From the NCBI RefSeq assembly GCF_000001735.4, contig NC_003074.8, positions 1,116,101-1,180,100 of the forward strand: a DNA stretch of 64,000 bases, in the 5' to 3' direction. Below, piece after piece: positions 1-11,935 of the stretch. Source of the stretch: Arabidopsis thaliana. Its lineage: Eukaryota > Streptophyta > Magnoliopsida > Brassicales > Brassicaceae. How positions within the stretch are numbered: position 1 is the stretch's first letter; each line of letters begins with the position of its first letter. Below the pieces are notes generated by a model. The model had not been told where the DNA came from and ran no database searches. It saw only the letters and a list, made by a program, of their open reading frames with translations. A program made the translations under genes and the position numbers.

Positions 1-240
1 AAAGCCAAAAACAGGATAGGCAGATACAGAATGATATACCATCAATTACTAAAGTTCTATATTCCACACACAGGACCCGTACGGTTCCATACATTCCTAC
101 CATCATAAGAACTAAACCCAGCATGTACGAATTTTATAGCCTCACTAGAAAACACTGGGTTGAAGAACTCAAACTCTCGATATAAAATCAGAGCAGACCT
201 AAGAAATGGATCAACAAGTATCCAAGTGCAGGATACAAAC

Positions 241-3200
241 CTCAACGTTTTCTCTGTTGTGCATCCCAAACACTGATCCCATGAGGTGTGACAACGGATG
301 GTTACCAAAATCACTGCTCACGTATCCAATCCTTAATCTCTTAAATCCTCCCTCACGTTTTACAGGGAGCCCAGCTGGATGGGTAAAAGGAGGTAGTCCA
401 AAACGAGAAGCGATTATGGAGCAGTGTGCAGCGTATTTACGACTGAAAAAATAGGGGATTTATAAGAAATAGGCATATACATAAAGATAATATAAACATG
501 TATTTTCATGAGTATTGAGTATTAAAAAATCAGCCTCAAACCTGATTTCAAGGGCAAGAATAGGGTCAATAGGATATGCTATTGCATGGAAGGGCTGGAC
601 ACTTGGAAGGACCGACATCTGAAGATAGGATCAATAGGATATGCTATCACCTTAATCTGTAATAGTATATAAGTACCACAAATTTTGTGTGGCGTAAATA
701 CTTACATTTATTTGCCTCCTAATAATGCTTTCAACTTCAGCGAACATTTTGCTACGGTCCTCCCAACAGCATACACACTGGTTCAGCAGCAGGAAAGAAA
801 AAATGGAGACGAAGGGAGAATTAACAAGTAGAGAAGAAAGAAGCTATCATAACAGACGTGTGACATCAAACCAGGAAAAATAAATACCTGTAAGGTGTGT
901 AGAAGGTTGCACGTTGCTTCTGGGAAGTCTGGTCGTAGAAGCAAGGCCTGCTTATAGCTCGTAATGGCAGCTTCTACATGCCCACTGCTTATGCAAGAAG
1001 GTGCAACAAATACATTAATAGTAGAACAAATATTTTTCTGGTCAAACATACTAACTCCTCAGTTAAAAGGTGGTCATTAACTCATTGTTATACTGCCACA
1101 TCTTAAATGTTCTAAATCCCAGAAAACAAGAGCCTAACACGAAACCACCTTAAGAACTGTACGTAGAGATATAAAGGCTTCTAGTGAAGTAGGAAAATTG
1201 TAAGTAATTTTAAGATATATGACACCATAAGCTATTCAAGAACCATGAAATACACAAAATTCTTCTCGAGTCAGATCTTTTCGTTCAAGGTAAAGATGTT
1301 TTGGCTCTGTTCTTAGCTAAGCGGTATTTGAACATGTGTCTGGTATACCTAATAAATGAAAGATAAAGACAATGGTTACCTATCCTTGTAAGCTGAGGCC
1401 AGGTTTGCGTGAGCTTCAGCCATTGTAGGCCGGAAGTTTATAGCATGCATGTAATCCTGAATTGCTTCAGTTACCCTCCCGATCTCTTTGTAAGTATTCC
1501 CTCTATTAACCAGAGCGTCAGCTGCCAATGGGTCAATACGAAGAACCTCATTATAGCAGGATATAGCATCCGAGTAATTTCCCTGTAGTAAAGGAGAAGA
1601 AAACAAGCTAAATTTGTCAAACATGAGCAAGACTACAAAAATGATTAAAAATTGATAATGGAGCACGTAGCTACCTGTTGCTTGTAAATTATAGCAAGGT
1701 TATTGAACGGAGCAGATAGCCCTGTAGTTACAGCCAGAGTAGCCTTGAATAATGAGGAAGCAGGACCCATCATATTCCTGTTTCAAGTTGTGAAATGGAT
1801 TTTATGGTCATTTAGTCTTTTCTATCTAGCAAAAAGAAAGAAAGGATCACATACCACTCCATATAAATGTTTCCAAGATTAGCCATGGCTTGTGGATGAT
1901 TTGGTTGTAAAGCAAGACATTGCTGCAGTATAACCACAGGTTTGTGAGTAATACGCAAATTCACTAGTAAGTCTCAGATGGAAAACACACATACATTATA
2001 ACACCGAACTGCTTCATCAACTCGCCCAATATCCTTCAATGCATTACCCTTCAAGTTCCAAATGCAAAAAATATCATATGTTAGATACTGAGAATTATAG
2101 TTCAGACACAAAACCCACAAAATGTGTGTTGTTGATGCTAACCAAGTTATTGTAAGCCTCCAAAAATCGTGGATCCCGGGAGAGAGCCTGCTTGTAGTGT
2201 CGAATTGCTAAATCTAGTTGACCTTGCTCATAGTATATACTGGCTATATTCCCTGCATTTAGTAGTTATATGTCAATTATGAAAGACGTCACGCATTTAC
2301 TTGGCAAGTATATTTTATTTCAGCTGAGCATTTAGTTGATCAAATTACACTCACCAAATGCCATTGCAGAATTTGGCCGCATCTGTAAGGCATGCTGATA
2401 ACACATGATCGCTTCAGTAGGTCTCCCGAGGGCCTTAAGACATAGAAATATAAAATTTTGTTACTACTATTGTCCAGAAAACATTATTGCACTGAACATA
2501 TCTTAACACACTATACGTAGACATACCTTATACACGTTTCCTAAATTTAAATATGCATCAGGGAATGCAGGTTTCAACTTCACAGCTTCCTGGTAAATTA
2601 AGAAAATCAGCCAACATAGTTAAAACATAAAGAATTTAATCTGGGGGACAAACGCACACATAACACAATGTCAACAGGATCTTTCTAGGAGAGAATGAAG
2701 CATACCTTGTAGTATTGAAGGGCTCTGTTGAGATCACCTGACTCCATGAAAAGACCAGCAAGATTCGACCATGCAATAGCAAATGTTGGTTGTATACGAA
2801 CAGCTTCAAGGTAACAACTGTATGCCTGCACAAAATATTACATTCTAACTATTTGGACTCTGGCAGTAGACACTGACTATAAGACTGACGATCATCCCTG
2901 CTTGCCTTTCAGTAACAACTTGATGTCTGTATTGATTGTGGATTATGACACAGTACAACACAGAAAAATGAATGCATCTATTAGTAATTGCAGTTGATAA
3001 ACCAGTAAAATGACTACAGATGTGATGCTATATTCCTAGTGCATCACGTCACCGTCCATTTAATTATAATATATTTTGGTTCAATTAAAAGTTCTTCTGC
3101 AATGACAAAACTTTGATCAATCAATTGTAGAATTAGGGGCCGCATCCATAACTAGGACACAAGAAAATTGCAGATAATCGGGTTGGAACAGTAACAGAAT

Positions 3201-4595
3201 AACTTAAATAGACTAATTCGAAAGACTTACTTCATGAATCAATCCTTGAGCCTTCATCAGATTCCCCAGATTACTATGTGCGTCAACCTAAGAACAGTTT
3301 ACATTACCAGGTGAGAAGACTAACAAAAGAAGATAGACAGTGAATCTCCCAGCAGTAGTGAGACAGAAAACTTAAAAAGAAGGATCATAAAGTCAATTAC
3401 CAGAAGTGGATTCAATGAGAGGGCCTGCTGACAGCATTGTGTTGCCTCACTGAGTCTTCCCTTTCGCATGTATGCACTTGCCAAGTTCGACCAAGCATCA
3501 GCAAAATTGGGCCTCAGCTGAAGAATTATATTGAAAAGAAAGTGTAAGCAAGGGGAAATGAAGAAAGGTAAAAGCATCAGTATAGGATGAGAAGTGAATA
3601 GCAGATATCGAGAAGCATAAATTGGATATAGCACAACCTCAATTGCAATTAAATAGTAGCGGATTGCACGATCAGTGTCCCCTTTTTCCTGGAAATAGCA
3701 GATTACAGATATAAGAATATATGTATTGGCAATAAAACCACCTGATCAGACAAAGACCAAGCCATTCACCTTCCACGCGTTTGCCATGTTTCCATAACAC
3801 TCAGCAAACTGAGGTTGAATACGAAGAGCTTCTTCATTTCGAGCTATGCACATATCATACTCTTGAAGCTGCACGGTATATACCATACAAGTAAACAACT
3901 AATTAACCGAAAACAAGAGGATAGAGTAATGACTAATGAGATAAGGAGAAAAATAGTACCTGGTAATAAATAGCACCAATTAGAAGAAGATTATCAGTGC
4001 GTAATGGGTTTCTCTGGTAAACCATGTTGCTGTGCTCCAGGGCTTGTTTGAAATCGCCTCCTTTGTATAGCTGATGAGCAAGAGCCAGGCGTGCGTCATC
4101 ATCACCTGCACGAAACGCTTACAGTAAACATCAGCACAATCATTACCAGTCACATTCTCCCAAAAGAAGTTAGCTTTTTTATCCTAAAACGAACAAACCA
4201 AATAACAAAGCTAAAAACTTTGCTCGCCCAAAAGTAGAATTCCCAAAAGTCAAGTAGCAGTTAGTAGCAAGTTTGATTTCACCAAATCTAATGATCTTTG
4301 AATTGTAACATAACAATTATACCTAGAAAAGGAAAATTAGATCGCACAACCTAGTGTTCTTAGTAAAACAGATGGAAACTAACTTCCACAAGGATCAGCT
4401 GTGAAGATGCGATTACACAAAGAAGGGACATCGAAAAAAAACAAAAATTTAAGCTCGTGACAAATCAGAACCTTCATGAGTCTTATTGAACTGCTGGAGG
4501 AGGCTCGAAGAAGACGAAGAAGAGACAGACAAATCAAGCTTTCTAGAGAAGACTTCATCAACTCGATCGGAAAGAAAGACAGGTCGGGAGATCAT
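241..4595 (-). CDS. SEC: SECRET AGENT, O-GlcNAc transferase (N-terminal 614 codons; rest lies beyond position 1)
   Basis: Nuclear/cytosolic O-linked N-acetylglucosamine transferase, which modifies Ser/Thr of proteins such as DELLAs; paralogue of SPINDLY. Eighteen coding exons are readable: 4595-4472, 4105-3960, 3868-3770, 3688-3638, 3517-3401, 3287-3231, 2825-2706, 2589-2527, 2433-2355, 2252-2143, 2048-1995, 1922-1855, 1777-1675, 1582-1380, 984-888, 777-706, 618-542 and 442-241. They sum to 1842 nt in one frame. The start ATG at 4595 opens [10 protein letters not shown]. Exons 2-15 encode a long run of 34-residue TPRs (motifs such as [20 protein letters not shown]) that recognise substrates. 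Exon 18 ([15 protein letters not shown]) begins the glycosyltransferase domain. The sequence from 240 to 1 is intron, so the catalytic domain is mostly absent; the family member I recall is 977 residues. A Ser-rich stretch follows the first 20 residues. Confidence 0.97.
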
Positions 4596-5674
4596 GGCAG
4601 CTCCGTTTTTGGACGAGATCATCGCGTCTTAATGAAATTGAACACCAAATTCCCCCAGATCACAAGTCTCCGGGACTTGGCCGGAGAATCAAAACACCGA
4701 TGATAACGCAAGAGAGAAGAAAAGGGCAAAACCCTAAATTATCAAAATTCGTTTTTTCCGACCTCAGAAGCTGTAGCTTCGTCTTTCCTCTTTAGCTTTT
4801 ATTTGCCTTTTTTTCAATTTCCTCTTTCCGACCAATCAAGATTTCACACATATAATTAGACTTAATATTTGACACGTGTAAATTTCAACGCCGTTGATTT
4901 TACGTATCGGGGTCAAAGAGTCAACAAAAATCTGGACAAAACCAAATTCTTTTGTCTTTAGTTAACACGTGTCTAAGACGCAACAGTGTTTTCTTCTCAA
5001 AGGTTGTAATTTACAATCCACCCAAAAACAATCTTTAATCTTTCCCAAATAGTGCCGCAAAGGCATTAAATGTGCCAACAATAAAACGTAATCCTGATTA
5101 ATTACCTTAAATATATTGAGAAAAGAAAATAACAAAAAATTTACAATATCTTCCTCTCTTTGTCTACTCCAATATATTTTCTTTAAATACAAAAAAATTG
5201 CATACTAAATCGAATTCAAGGGTATCACAATTCTAATCTTATTTGAACTTAACTGCATGTTTACTTGATCTTCTTTTTCTAGAAGTAAATATTAAATGTC
5301 ACAAAAATGAAAACAATTCACATTTGATTTTAATTAAAGATGGACGCGTGTTTTGGCAGCTTCCACTTATCAAATGTTTCAATTAAAGATGGAATTTAAG
5401 ATACTGTTTTAAATTCCAATAAGCCCATAGTTAGCCCAGCTTCATACAAACTTGATGCTCTCCCCATACAAATGGTCATTGTTGGTAAAGAACTTGGATG
5501 TTATGAATGTGATTACCAAAAAGAAAACAAGAGAAGATTCTGAAGCCCACGATTGGGCCCAACTTCAAATTCCTATGTATAGTCTTCTGCGGGAAAAAAA
5601 TCAGAGGAAAAGAAGAACACTTTTTTAAGGTTAAAAAAAAAAAAACCTTGTTGCAACTTGAGAAAACGACAACG
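4596..5674. promoter_or_regulatory. Divergent intergenic region between SEC and the F-box gene
   Basis: No gene seen. It holds the SEC 5' leader and promoter. Two CACGTG G-box cores lie at 4873-4878 and 4966-4971, each inside ACACGTGT, the context of abscisic-acid-responsive elements. A short direct repeat, AATTAAAGATGGA, occurs at about 5333 and 5382. Function of the G-boxes is inferred from motif only. Confidence 0.4.
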
Positions 5675-6728
5675 ATGATCTTAAATCTTCCAAGGGATTT
5701 GATAGAGGATATTGTATCTAGACTTCCCATGAAGTATATGAGGACATTGAAATTAACTTGCAAAACGTTGTACGCTTTATCCCAAAGTCAGAGCTTTATG
5801 AAGCTGCACATTAGTAAAGAAGCAGCACCGCGTAGAACAGGATATGGACATGTACAGGTACGCTCTAGGGTACGTGAACAAGAACAACTCTTGTCGTAGC
5901 CACAAAGTCTTGAGGTTTATAGATCATTACATCTCTTCGGCCGTGAACCACGCACCCGAAAACCGGTTTTCATGGTATGAAATCTACGATATTGAAACCG
6001 ATTTATGGACAACTCTTGATGTCCCTCCATATTGGATAGTATCGTGTTATCAGCGTGGTGTTTCTCTCAAGGGAAATACCTACTTTTGTGCTACAAAAAG
6101 TAACGCAATAAACAAAATCGACGATCACATAATCTGTTTTGATTTCACAAGTGAGAGATTTGGGCCACTTTTGCGTCTACCGTTTAGCGCTGGCCATGAT
6201 GACTATGTGACTTTATCTTGTGTTAGAGAAGAGAAGCTTGCGGCTTTACTTACGCACAACGACTGGAATCCATATGAGTTTGAGATATGGATCACGACTA
6301 AGATCGAGTATGATAAAGTGTCGTGGAGCAAGATCTTGGAAATGGATACAGGACCATTGGCTGACATGCCGATTGCATATATACATGGGAGTTTCTTCAT
6401 TGACGAGGAGAAGAAAGTCTCCATGGTTTTTGATCACCACAGAGTCAACATCATTGGAAAAACTGGATATTTTAGAGAATTGGATCTCCGAGTACATGTA
6501 GCCGGCATAAAGTGTAGGCCACATTTGTGCCCTTACGTTCCAAATTCAATGCAAATCAAACAACCTCCGGGAGGCAAAAGGAAACGAAAACCCATTCTAG
6601 AACAGCGTCGATATGACCAAAACATGTTGAGAGTTGCCGCCTTTATAAAGCGAACCAAGCAGGAGGATAATAAATGGAAAAAACGAGTCCTCGAGGGTCT
6701 GAAGAAGCAAACGAATTTTAAAGCCTAA
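5675..6728 (+). pseudogene. F-box/FBA-type gene with internal deletion and frameshift
   Basis: Intact relatives are SCF ubiquitin-ligase substrate receptors. The first part, 5675-5899, opens with ATG and encodes a good N-terminal F-box (MILNLPRDLIEDIVSRLP, then a TCKTLYALSQ stretch). It runs out of frame at about 5820-5850 and stops at 5897. The second part, open in another frame to the stop at 6726 (first ATG 5844), encodes the later half of an F-box-associated domain: YALGYVNKN, SHKVLRFID, a WYEIYDI strand, FDFTSERFGPLLRLPF and a basic tail (GGKRKRKPI). The middle of the FBA domain, normally about 60-80 residues with an NPYLGQTRWI-like strand, is missing. No intron of workable size can join the two. 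A gene caller may annotate only 5844-6728 (294 aa), a protein without an F-box. I recall such a locus (AT3G04250, F-box-associated effector). Confidence 0.8.
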
Positions 6729-7130
6729 TTTAGCCTCCTTCGTTTACTCACTCTTTTTCTCATTGAATAAGATTACTATCCTTATTTTGTTTCTTCCTAT
6801 CTTATGCAATATGATGAGGATTTTCTAACTTTTGTTACTATCGTTCATTTGTTTCTTCCTATCTTTTTCGTGAACAAAACGTTTGTTAGTAAGACCAATT
6901 CAGCTGCGTCTTGCTATTTGCGTTTCTTATATAGAAAGATCCAACACTAAAGAATTAAGTATCAGACTGGAGGGACCTGGTGCAACACTAGTAAAAACTG
7001 TTCTACACTCGGAACTACATGACTTGTACTTATAATGAACAAAACTTTCATAACTAAGACAGATTCAGCTCCTTCTACCGATTTCTGTTTCTTATAGAGA
7101 CTTCACAACAAGCAGAAGAGGATATGATAA
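6729..7130. other. Convergent 3' spacer between the F-box gene and PTAC3
   Basis: No gene seen. T-rich sequence with several poly-A-signal-like AATAAG/AATGAA stretches, as expected for two facing 3' ends. Confidence 0.5.
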
Positions 7131-10100
7131 CTAAGAGCTTACTGTTGATGCTGGCTCTTCAGGCTCAGACCGCGGACTCTCATTAGATTGTCTAGCAGAT
7201 ATGACCTTGTCAAGGGTTTGATCAGGGACAGTGATCCCTGTGGTTTCCATATCTGCAACTATGGCGATGGCTGCATCAAGTTCTCCAAGGTCCAAACACA
7301 ATGTGATGATCTCATCGTACAACGGGCTGCAACAGATTTTTACCACGTGTATTCAAATGTCATTGTTTATAGTCAAGTTTAGTCATATCGAACGCCTTAG
7401 ACTAGCTTCTCTAACAGACTAAACCCAAAGAGAGGTTGTAACTGAGTTACCTGCCAAATGAGTAGCCAAGACTGTGTGTCGTCTGCAAGATCTTCAAGAA
7501 GGCTGAAGGCATGGGAGCTCTTAAAGCAGCTCGTAATATCACTGCACAATCACCAATCGTTGGAATTCCACCCAATTCAATCACCTACACAAATTTATCA
7601 TTATTATTAACATGAAGGATCATAAAACAATTTGTGTAATAATGCTTTAGAGGCTTGAAGGAACTCCTGCCTTTGTCATGAGCACAATTGCCAACTCGAC
7701 TTCCCACTCTTGTGACCATTTCCTTGGAGTTTTGTTCTTAAAATCCTTCTCCCATGTCCAACCCCAAACGTCTGCTATTGTATACATGTCAGCCACATCG
7801 AACACTTTTCTTTCCCTCATTTCTTTGAATGCTTCAAATGGTTCCTCAGGGAACCAATCCTCATCTGCATCATCCTGATATGGAGGTAATCGGCATTGTG
7901 AAAACATGCTTAAACTATCAAATTCATAATCATGTGTCTACTTAAATCATAACCATATCATAGTGTGTTATACGTACTAACCTCAAGTGTCATACGAGAT
8001 GCCCTCTTCCCACGTTTCTTTGTTCTGTTTGCTTCATCGGATTCTTTCAAGAGTTGGACTCCAATCATTTGAAGATGCTTCTTCGCGTCAGCTGCCTTAT
8101 TCTTCACTAAATCTTCTCCTTCTGCTCGATTCTCAGTTTCTGGAACAACCACTTCTTCCTCTTCATTTTCATCATCATCCTCATCTCCTTCTTGTTCCTC
8201 CTCATCATCATCCTCCTCATTGTCAGCTTCTTTTGAAATATCTTCAATCGCTTTCTCCGATTCACCTGTAACCACTGATTCAGTCGTTTCCTTGGATTCA
8301 ACTGAAGTTTCAATCAAGCCTTCTCCAAGAAACCGACGTTTCCAGAACTCTGTGTCTCCTTCATGTAGCTTGATTCGACATATTAAATCGTCTACTTCTT
8401 CATCGACCTATATCAAAAACAAACTTTTTTAGATGTAACAAGTACTAAAGATGCATGTTTACCCGAATGAAAGAAAGAGCATAAGCATAAATTTACCTCC
8501 TCCTCTTCTTCTTCAATTGGAGGAACCCAAAGAGGTCGACCTCGAGATTTGTTTATTCTCCTTGCTTTTTGGACACGCTGGTAAAGCACATTTCTTGTTC
8601 CATCAATTGGCAAACCCTGAGCTTCGAGTTCTTCCTTTAACTCTGATACAACCATCTTGCTTGCTGCTTTCGGCTTCAAAAGATTCAGTGCAGGACCTTT
8701 TATTATGTTCCGTAATCTCTCCACCACTCTCATGTAATCAGATTCTGATGCATCTCCTAGAACTGGAAGACCTTCACTCTGTAAGGTTCTCAAGAGCTTC
8801 CTATGGTGAACTTTCCAATCTTCAAGGCATCTCTGTTTAAAGGATGTTTCAATAGGGTTTGAGTATATAAAACCAGAAGCATCGGGATCTAAAGGAGTTT
8901 TCCCTCTTCGAGGTACCCAACGCTTGCGTTCACCAGTAAGTCCCCCTTCCTCTATGTACCTGAAAATGTTTACAGAATGCGAATCTTAGTATATCAAGAC
9001 AACATGTAAAAAAAGACACTATACTTCCTTTCTGACAATTAGAACAGAGCATTAGCGTATAACTTGTAAATGGGAGGATAGAATCTGATCAACAAAATTC
9101 CAGTCAAACCACGCAGAACTCAAGTTTTTACCTCGCTAAATAATCAATCTCATAGCCAAGTTCAGCTTCTTCTTGCAATGGTTCAATCCATGAGCTGACT
9201 AGTGTTCGATACTTTCTGCTCATAATCATGGCTCTTGGAGGTATAGGTTGGTTATCTTTGCGCATTGCATCTAAAGCATCAATAAGCTCAACAATTCTTC
9301 CTGGTTCAAAGGTAGAGGGTACCGTTTAAAGACAGTAAATTTAGCATGTCCTAAAAATCAACAAATATAACGCTTAAGTATAAAAACAGAAATAAGGGAA
9401 ATAGAGAACCATAATCATAAATCGTTTTAATCATAAGTTCTCATGATCTCCCAGAAGGTGTTCAACATATGCCTCTGCATATTATATTGACACAGGTACA
9501 AGTGTATGCATACCTTCTCGACACAAAGCCCTGAGATACAAAGAGAGAGGATCCTCAAAATTCCCTGCATTGTGTAAAATTACTGTTCCTCCTTCAAAGT
9601 TTTTAAGAGCACGAAAATGTCTAATCGCTTCCTTCACGACACAATATTTGGTGAAGCACTCAACTAAGAGCCTGAAATGGATCATCATACAGATCATATT
9701 AGGATTTTTACAATAGAACAGGTAGAAATGCAAAGTTGGTAGAAATGAGTACAATACAGAAATAATGATTCTCTTACGCATAAGTCTTCACATTTGGCTG
9801 CACACGTTTGTGGTCCTCAACCATCATTCCAAGTAATTCAGCAACATCCTGAACCCTGTGATTCATGCAACAGGCTACCTGAAAATTTGTCCACTTCTAA
9901 GAGAAATGTGTGCAATCAAAAACTCATAAGAATTACCTATCATATGACTCGGCTCTAGTGTAGGCTTGAATCACCCAGTTATATGTCTCAGTGTCAGGCT
10001 TCATAAATACTACCAAATCAAGATTACATCAAGCCATGTCAAAAGCCATCAGGCAACAACTAAACCAAACAATTGAAGCGGAAATTAGCTAAGAAAAACA

Positions 10101-11415
10101 TACAACCTTCACCGTACTCCATATTTTCGAATGTAGCATAAGCTACCTCGGGAATCCCACATGTAGCCTACACAACGGAAGCAAAGAAAAATGTAGTTGA
10201 TGTCAACAAAAAGACTTACCATCTTCATTATACAAAGAAGAAGTGTGTGTATACGTTCTAAAAAAAAACATAACAAACCTGCACACTAAGAAGACAGTTG
10301 AAATGAAATGTTGTGGCCATTCTACCAGCTGCCTCCATTTCGTAAGAGATGTCTAAGGCATTAGAATGATCTCCAGCTTTGCAATCTTCTTCAATCATCA
10401 AATCATAAAGCTGATCTGTTGCTCTCATCCCACCTCTTGCACCCTTCAAGAAAACTTTATTCGCATCTTCCAAGTGATTGATCCTCATGAGCTCCTCTAT
10501 AAAAGACCACAATCAAATTATAAACGATTACTCAGTAACCTCAATCCTGGTAGACACAAGCAACAACCATTTGATTCTAACACATAGTCTTAGTAGTAAG
10601 AGAGAATACCAACAAGAATGAGCCAAGCTTGACGAATGTCATACTTAAGCTTTTCCATAGCGGCGAGGATTTCTAGGCCTCTCGTAGCATTCCCTTTCGA
10701 ACCAGAGAGACGAACCAAAGCAATCATAGTCTCAGGAAGCGGACGTTGGCCTGCACCTAGCTCCTTTCTCAGCGAGTGCATCTGCAATCACACACAAACA
10801 CACACCAAGCAAAAAAAAAAGAAGCAATCTTTCAGTTCAAACACACTCAATAAGCTATGAGAAAGAGTAAAGTTCTAATTTTGATACAAAAAATTTGTAA
10901 AGTCTTAAACCATAACTCAAGTTCTATAAAGCACAACAATTCAAATTCGATTTAGTTTAAGCTCCAGCATTGTATGATTTCTTAAAAACATAAAGTCTAC
11001 GTCTTTAATTTAAGCTATAGAGAGAAGCATATACCGCGCCTTGTTCGTCGCCGTTAAGCGCGTGAGCTACAACCAAACCATGGAAAGAACGAGGTCCAGG
11101 GCTAAGCCCAGCAGCAATCATGTCATAGATAACCTCAGAAACACCTGAAGTATCTCGATTTCTAGCTCGTTCCATAAGCTCGTCCATAAAAGTGAGGCGG
11201 AGACTCCTCTCCAGAGCGGAGACAGCTTCACCACTTCCGAAAGACAAAGAGTCGTCATTCTCAGCTCCGTCGCCGCGCTTCTGCTTCCTCCTCCTCCTCG
11301 GTTTCTTCTCCGGTGCAGAAATTGAGCATCGAATGGAGGATATTCCGGCGGCACGACGAGGAATTGGGTGGATTGAATTGGAGGGAAACGGAGGATTGAG
11401 GAACAAGAGTGACAT
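7131..11415 (-). CDS. PTAC3: PTAC3, SAP-domain protein of the plastid transcriptionally active chromosome
   Basis: Component of the plastid-encoded RNA polymerase complex needed for chloroplast transcription. Thirteen exons: 11415-11035, 10781-10610, 10496-10279, 10167-10107, 10009-9937, 9855-9778, 9671-9514, 9300-9132, 8959-8497, 8407-7982, 7874-7671, 7584-7451 and 7326-7131; 2733 nt, 910 aa. The N terminus (MSLLFLNPPFPSNSIHPIP) is a Ser/Pro-rich, acid-poor chloroplast transit peptide. Residues of about 90-430 form PPR-like helical repeats. A SAP DNA-binding motif lies near residues 535-570 (KMVVSELKEELEAQGLP). A very acidic Glu/Asp tract follows in exon 10, then a second helical region and a Ser-rich end. 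The intron 7670-7585 has a GC donor (AAG/GCAGGA) and AG acceptor. ATG at 11415 is the first in-frame ATG. Confidence 0.96.
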
Positions 11416-11643
11416 TTTTTTTTTGCCAAAGTCTGAAACTTTTTTTTTACTGGGGAATGGATAAAGTGATTTGAAATTTAGATTTTTATTTAATTAAAAT
11501 GTAGACGATGATCATGTGCAGATCACGTGAGTTAATTGGATTGAACCAGACAGAACCGAACTAGACCAAATTGCATTGAACAAGATTTATATCAGTAGTC
11601 ACATAACCGAACTAAACCAAGTAATATTTTGTTAATCGGTAGA
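11416..11643. promoter_or_regulatory. PTAC3 upstream region
   Basis: Holds the PTAC3 promoter and leader. CACGTG-like ATCACGTGA at about 11524. No gene seen. Confidence 0.35.
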
Positions 11644-11935
11644 TTATGCGGTTTTGAGATGGTCAATGATGGATGCGATCTTTCCAAAGGTTAAGGGCTT
11701 TGACAAGCAGTGGTCAACTCCAGCTTCCATGAATGCCCTAGTCTCGTCCTCATGTGACGTCATCCCCACGATCATTGACGTCACATTCATGTCACGTAGC
11801 TTCTTATTTCTCGCCGTTTTTCACCATGTAAGGGAATCCTCCAGCCATTTGAATGATTCCCATGTGGAGTGTACGACAAGATGGATCATCGTCAACGACC
11901 AACACCGTTAGTTTCTTCTTATATATCAACGACAT
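11644..11935 (-). pseudogene. ARR22-like type-C response regulator pseudogene
   Basis: Read on the minus strand, the ATG at 11935 opens a receiver-domain start: basic KKK, TVLVVDDDPSCRTLH, then IIQMAGGFPYMVKNGEK. A stop then appears, and the frame shifts into KKLRDMNVTSMIVGMTSH, AFMEAGVDHCLSKPLT and a terminal IIDHLKTA, ending at the TAA 11646-11644. Compared with ARR22, about 2.1 kb downstream on the same strand, the copy lacks roughly 35 codons between NGE and KKLRDM. This removes the LILMDKEMP segment with the phospho-acceptor Asp and breaks the frame. The DDD pocket and the conserved Lys of SKP survive. It is a decayed tandem duplicate; no transcript evidence is available here. Confidence 0.85.

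Noticed and set aside
4476-4703. 75-codon plus-strand ORF rich in Arg ([12 protein letters not shown])
   Set aside because: Antisense of the Ser-rich first exon of SEC.
8107-8313. Met/Lys/Arg-rich minus-strand ORF overlapping PTAC3
   Set aside because: A shifted-frame reading of the acidic PTAC3 tract on the same strand.
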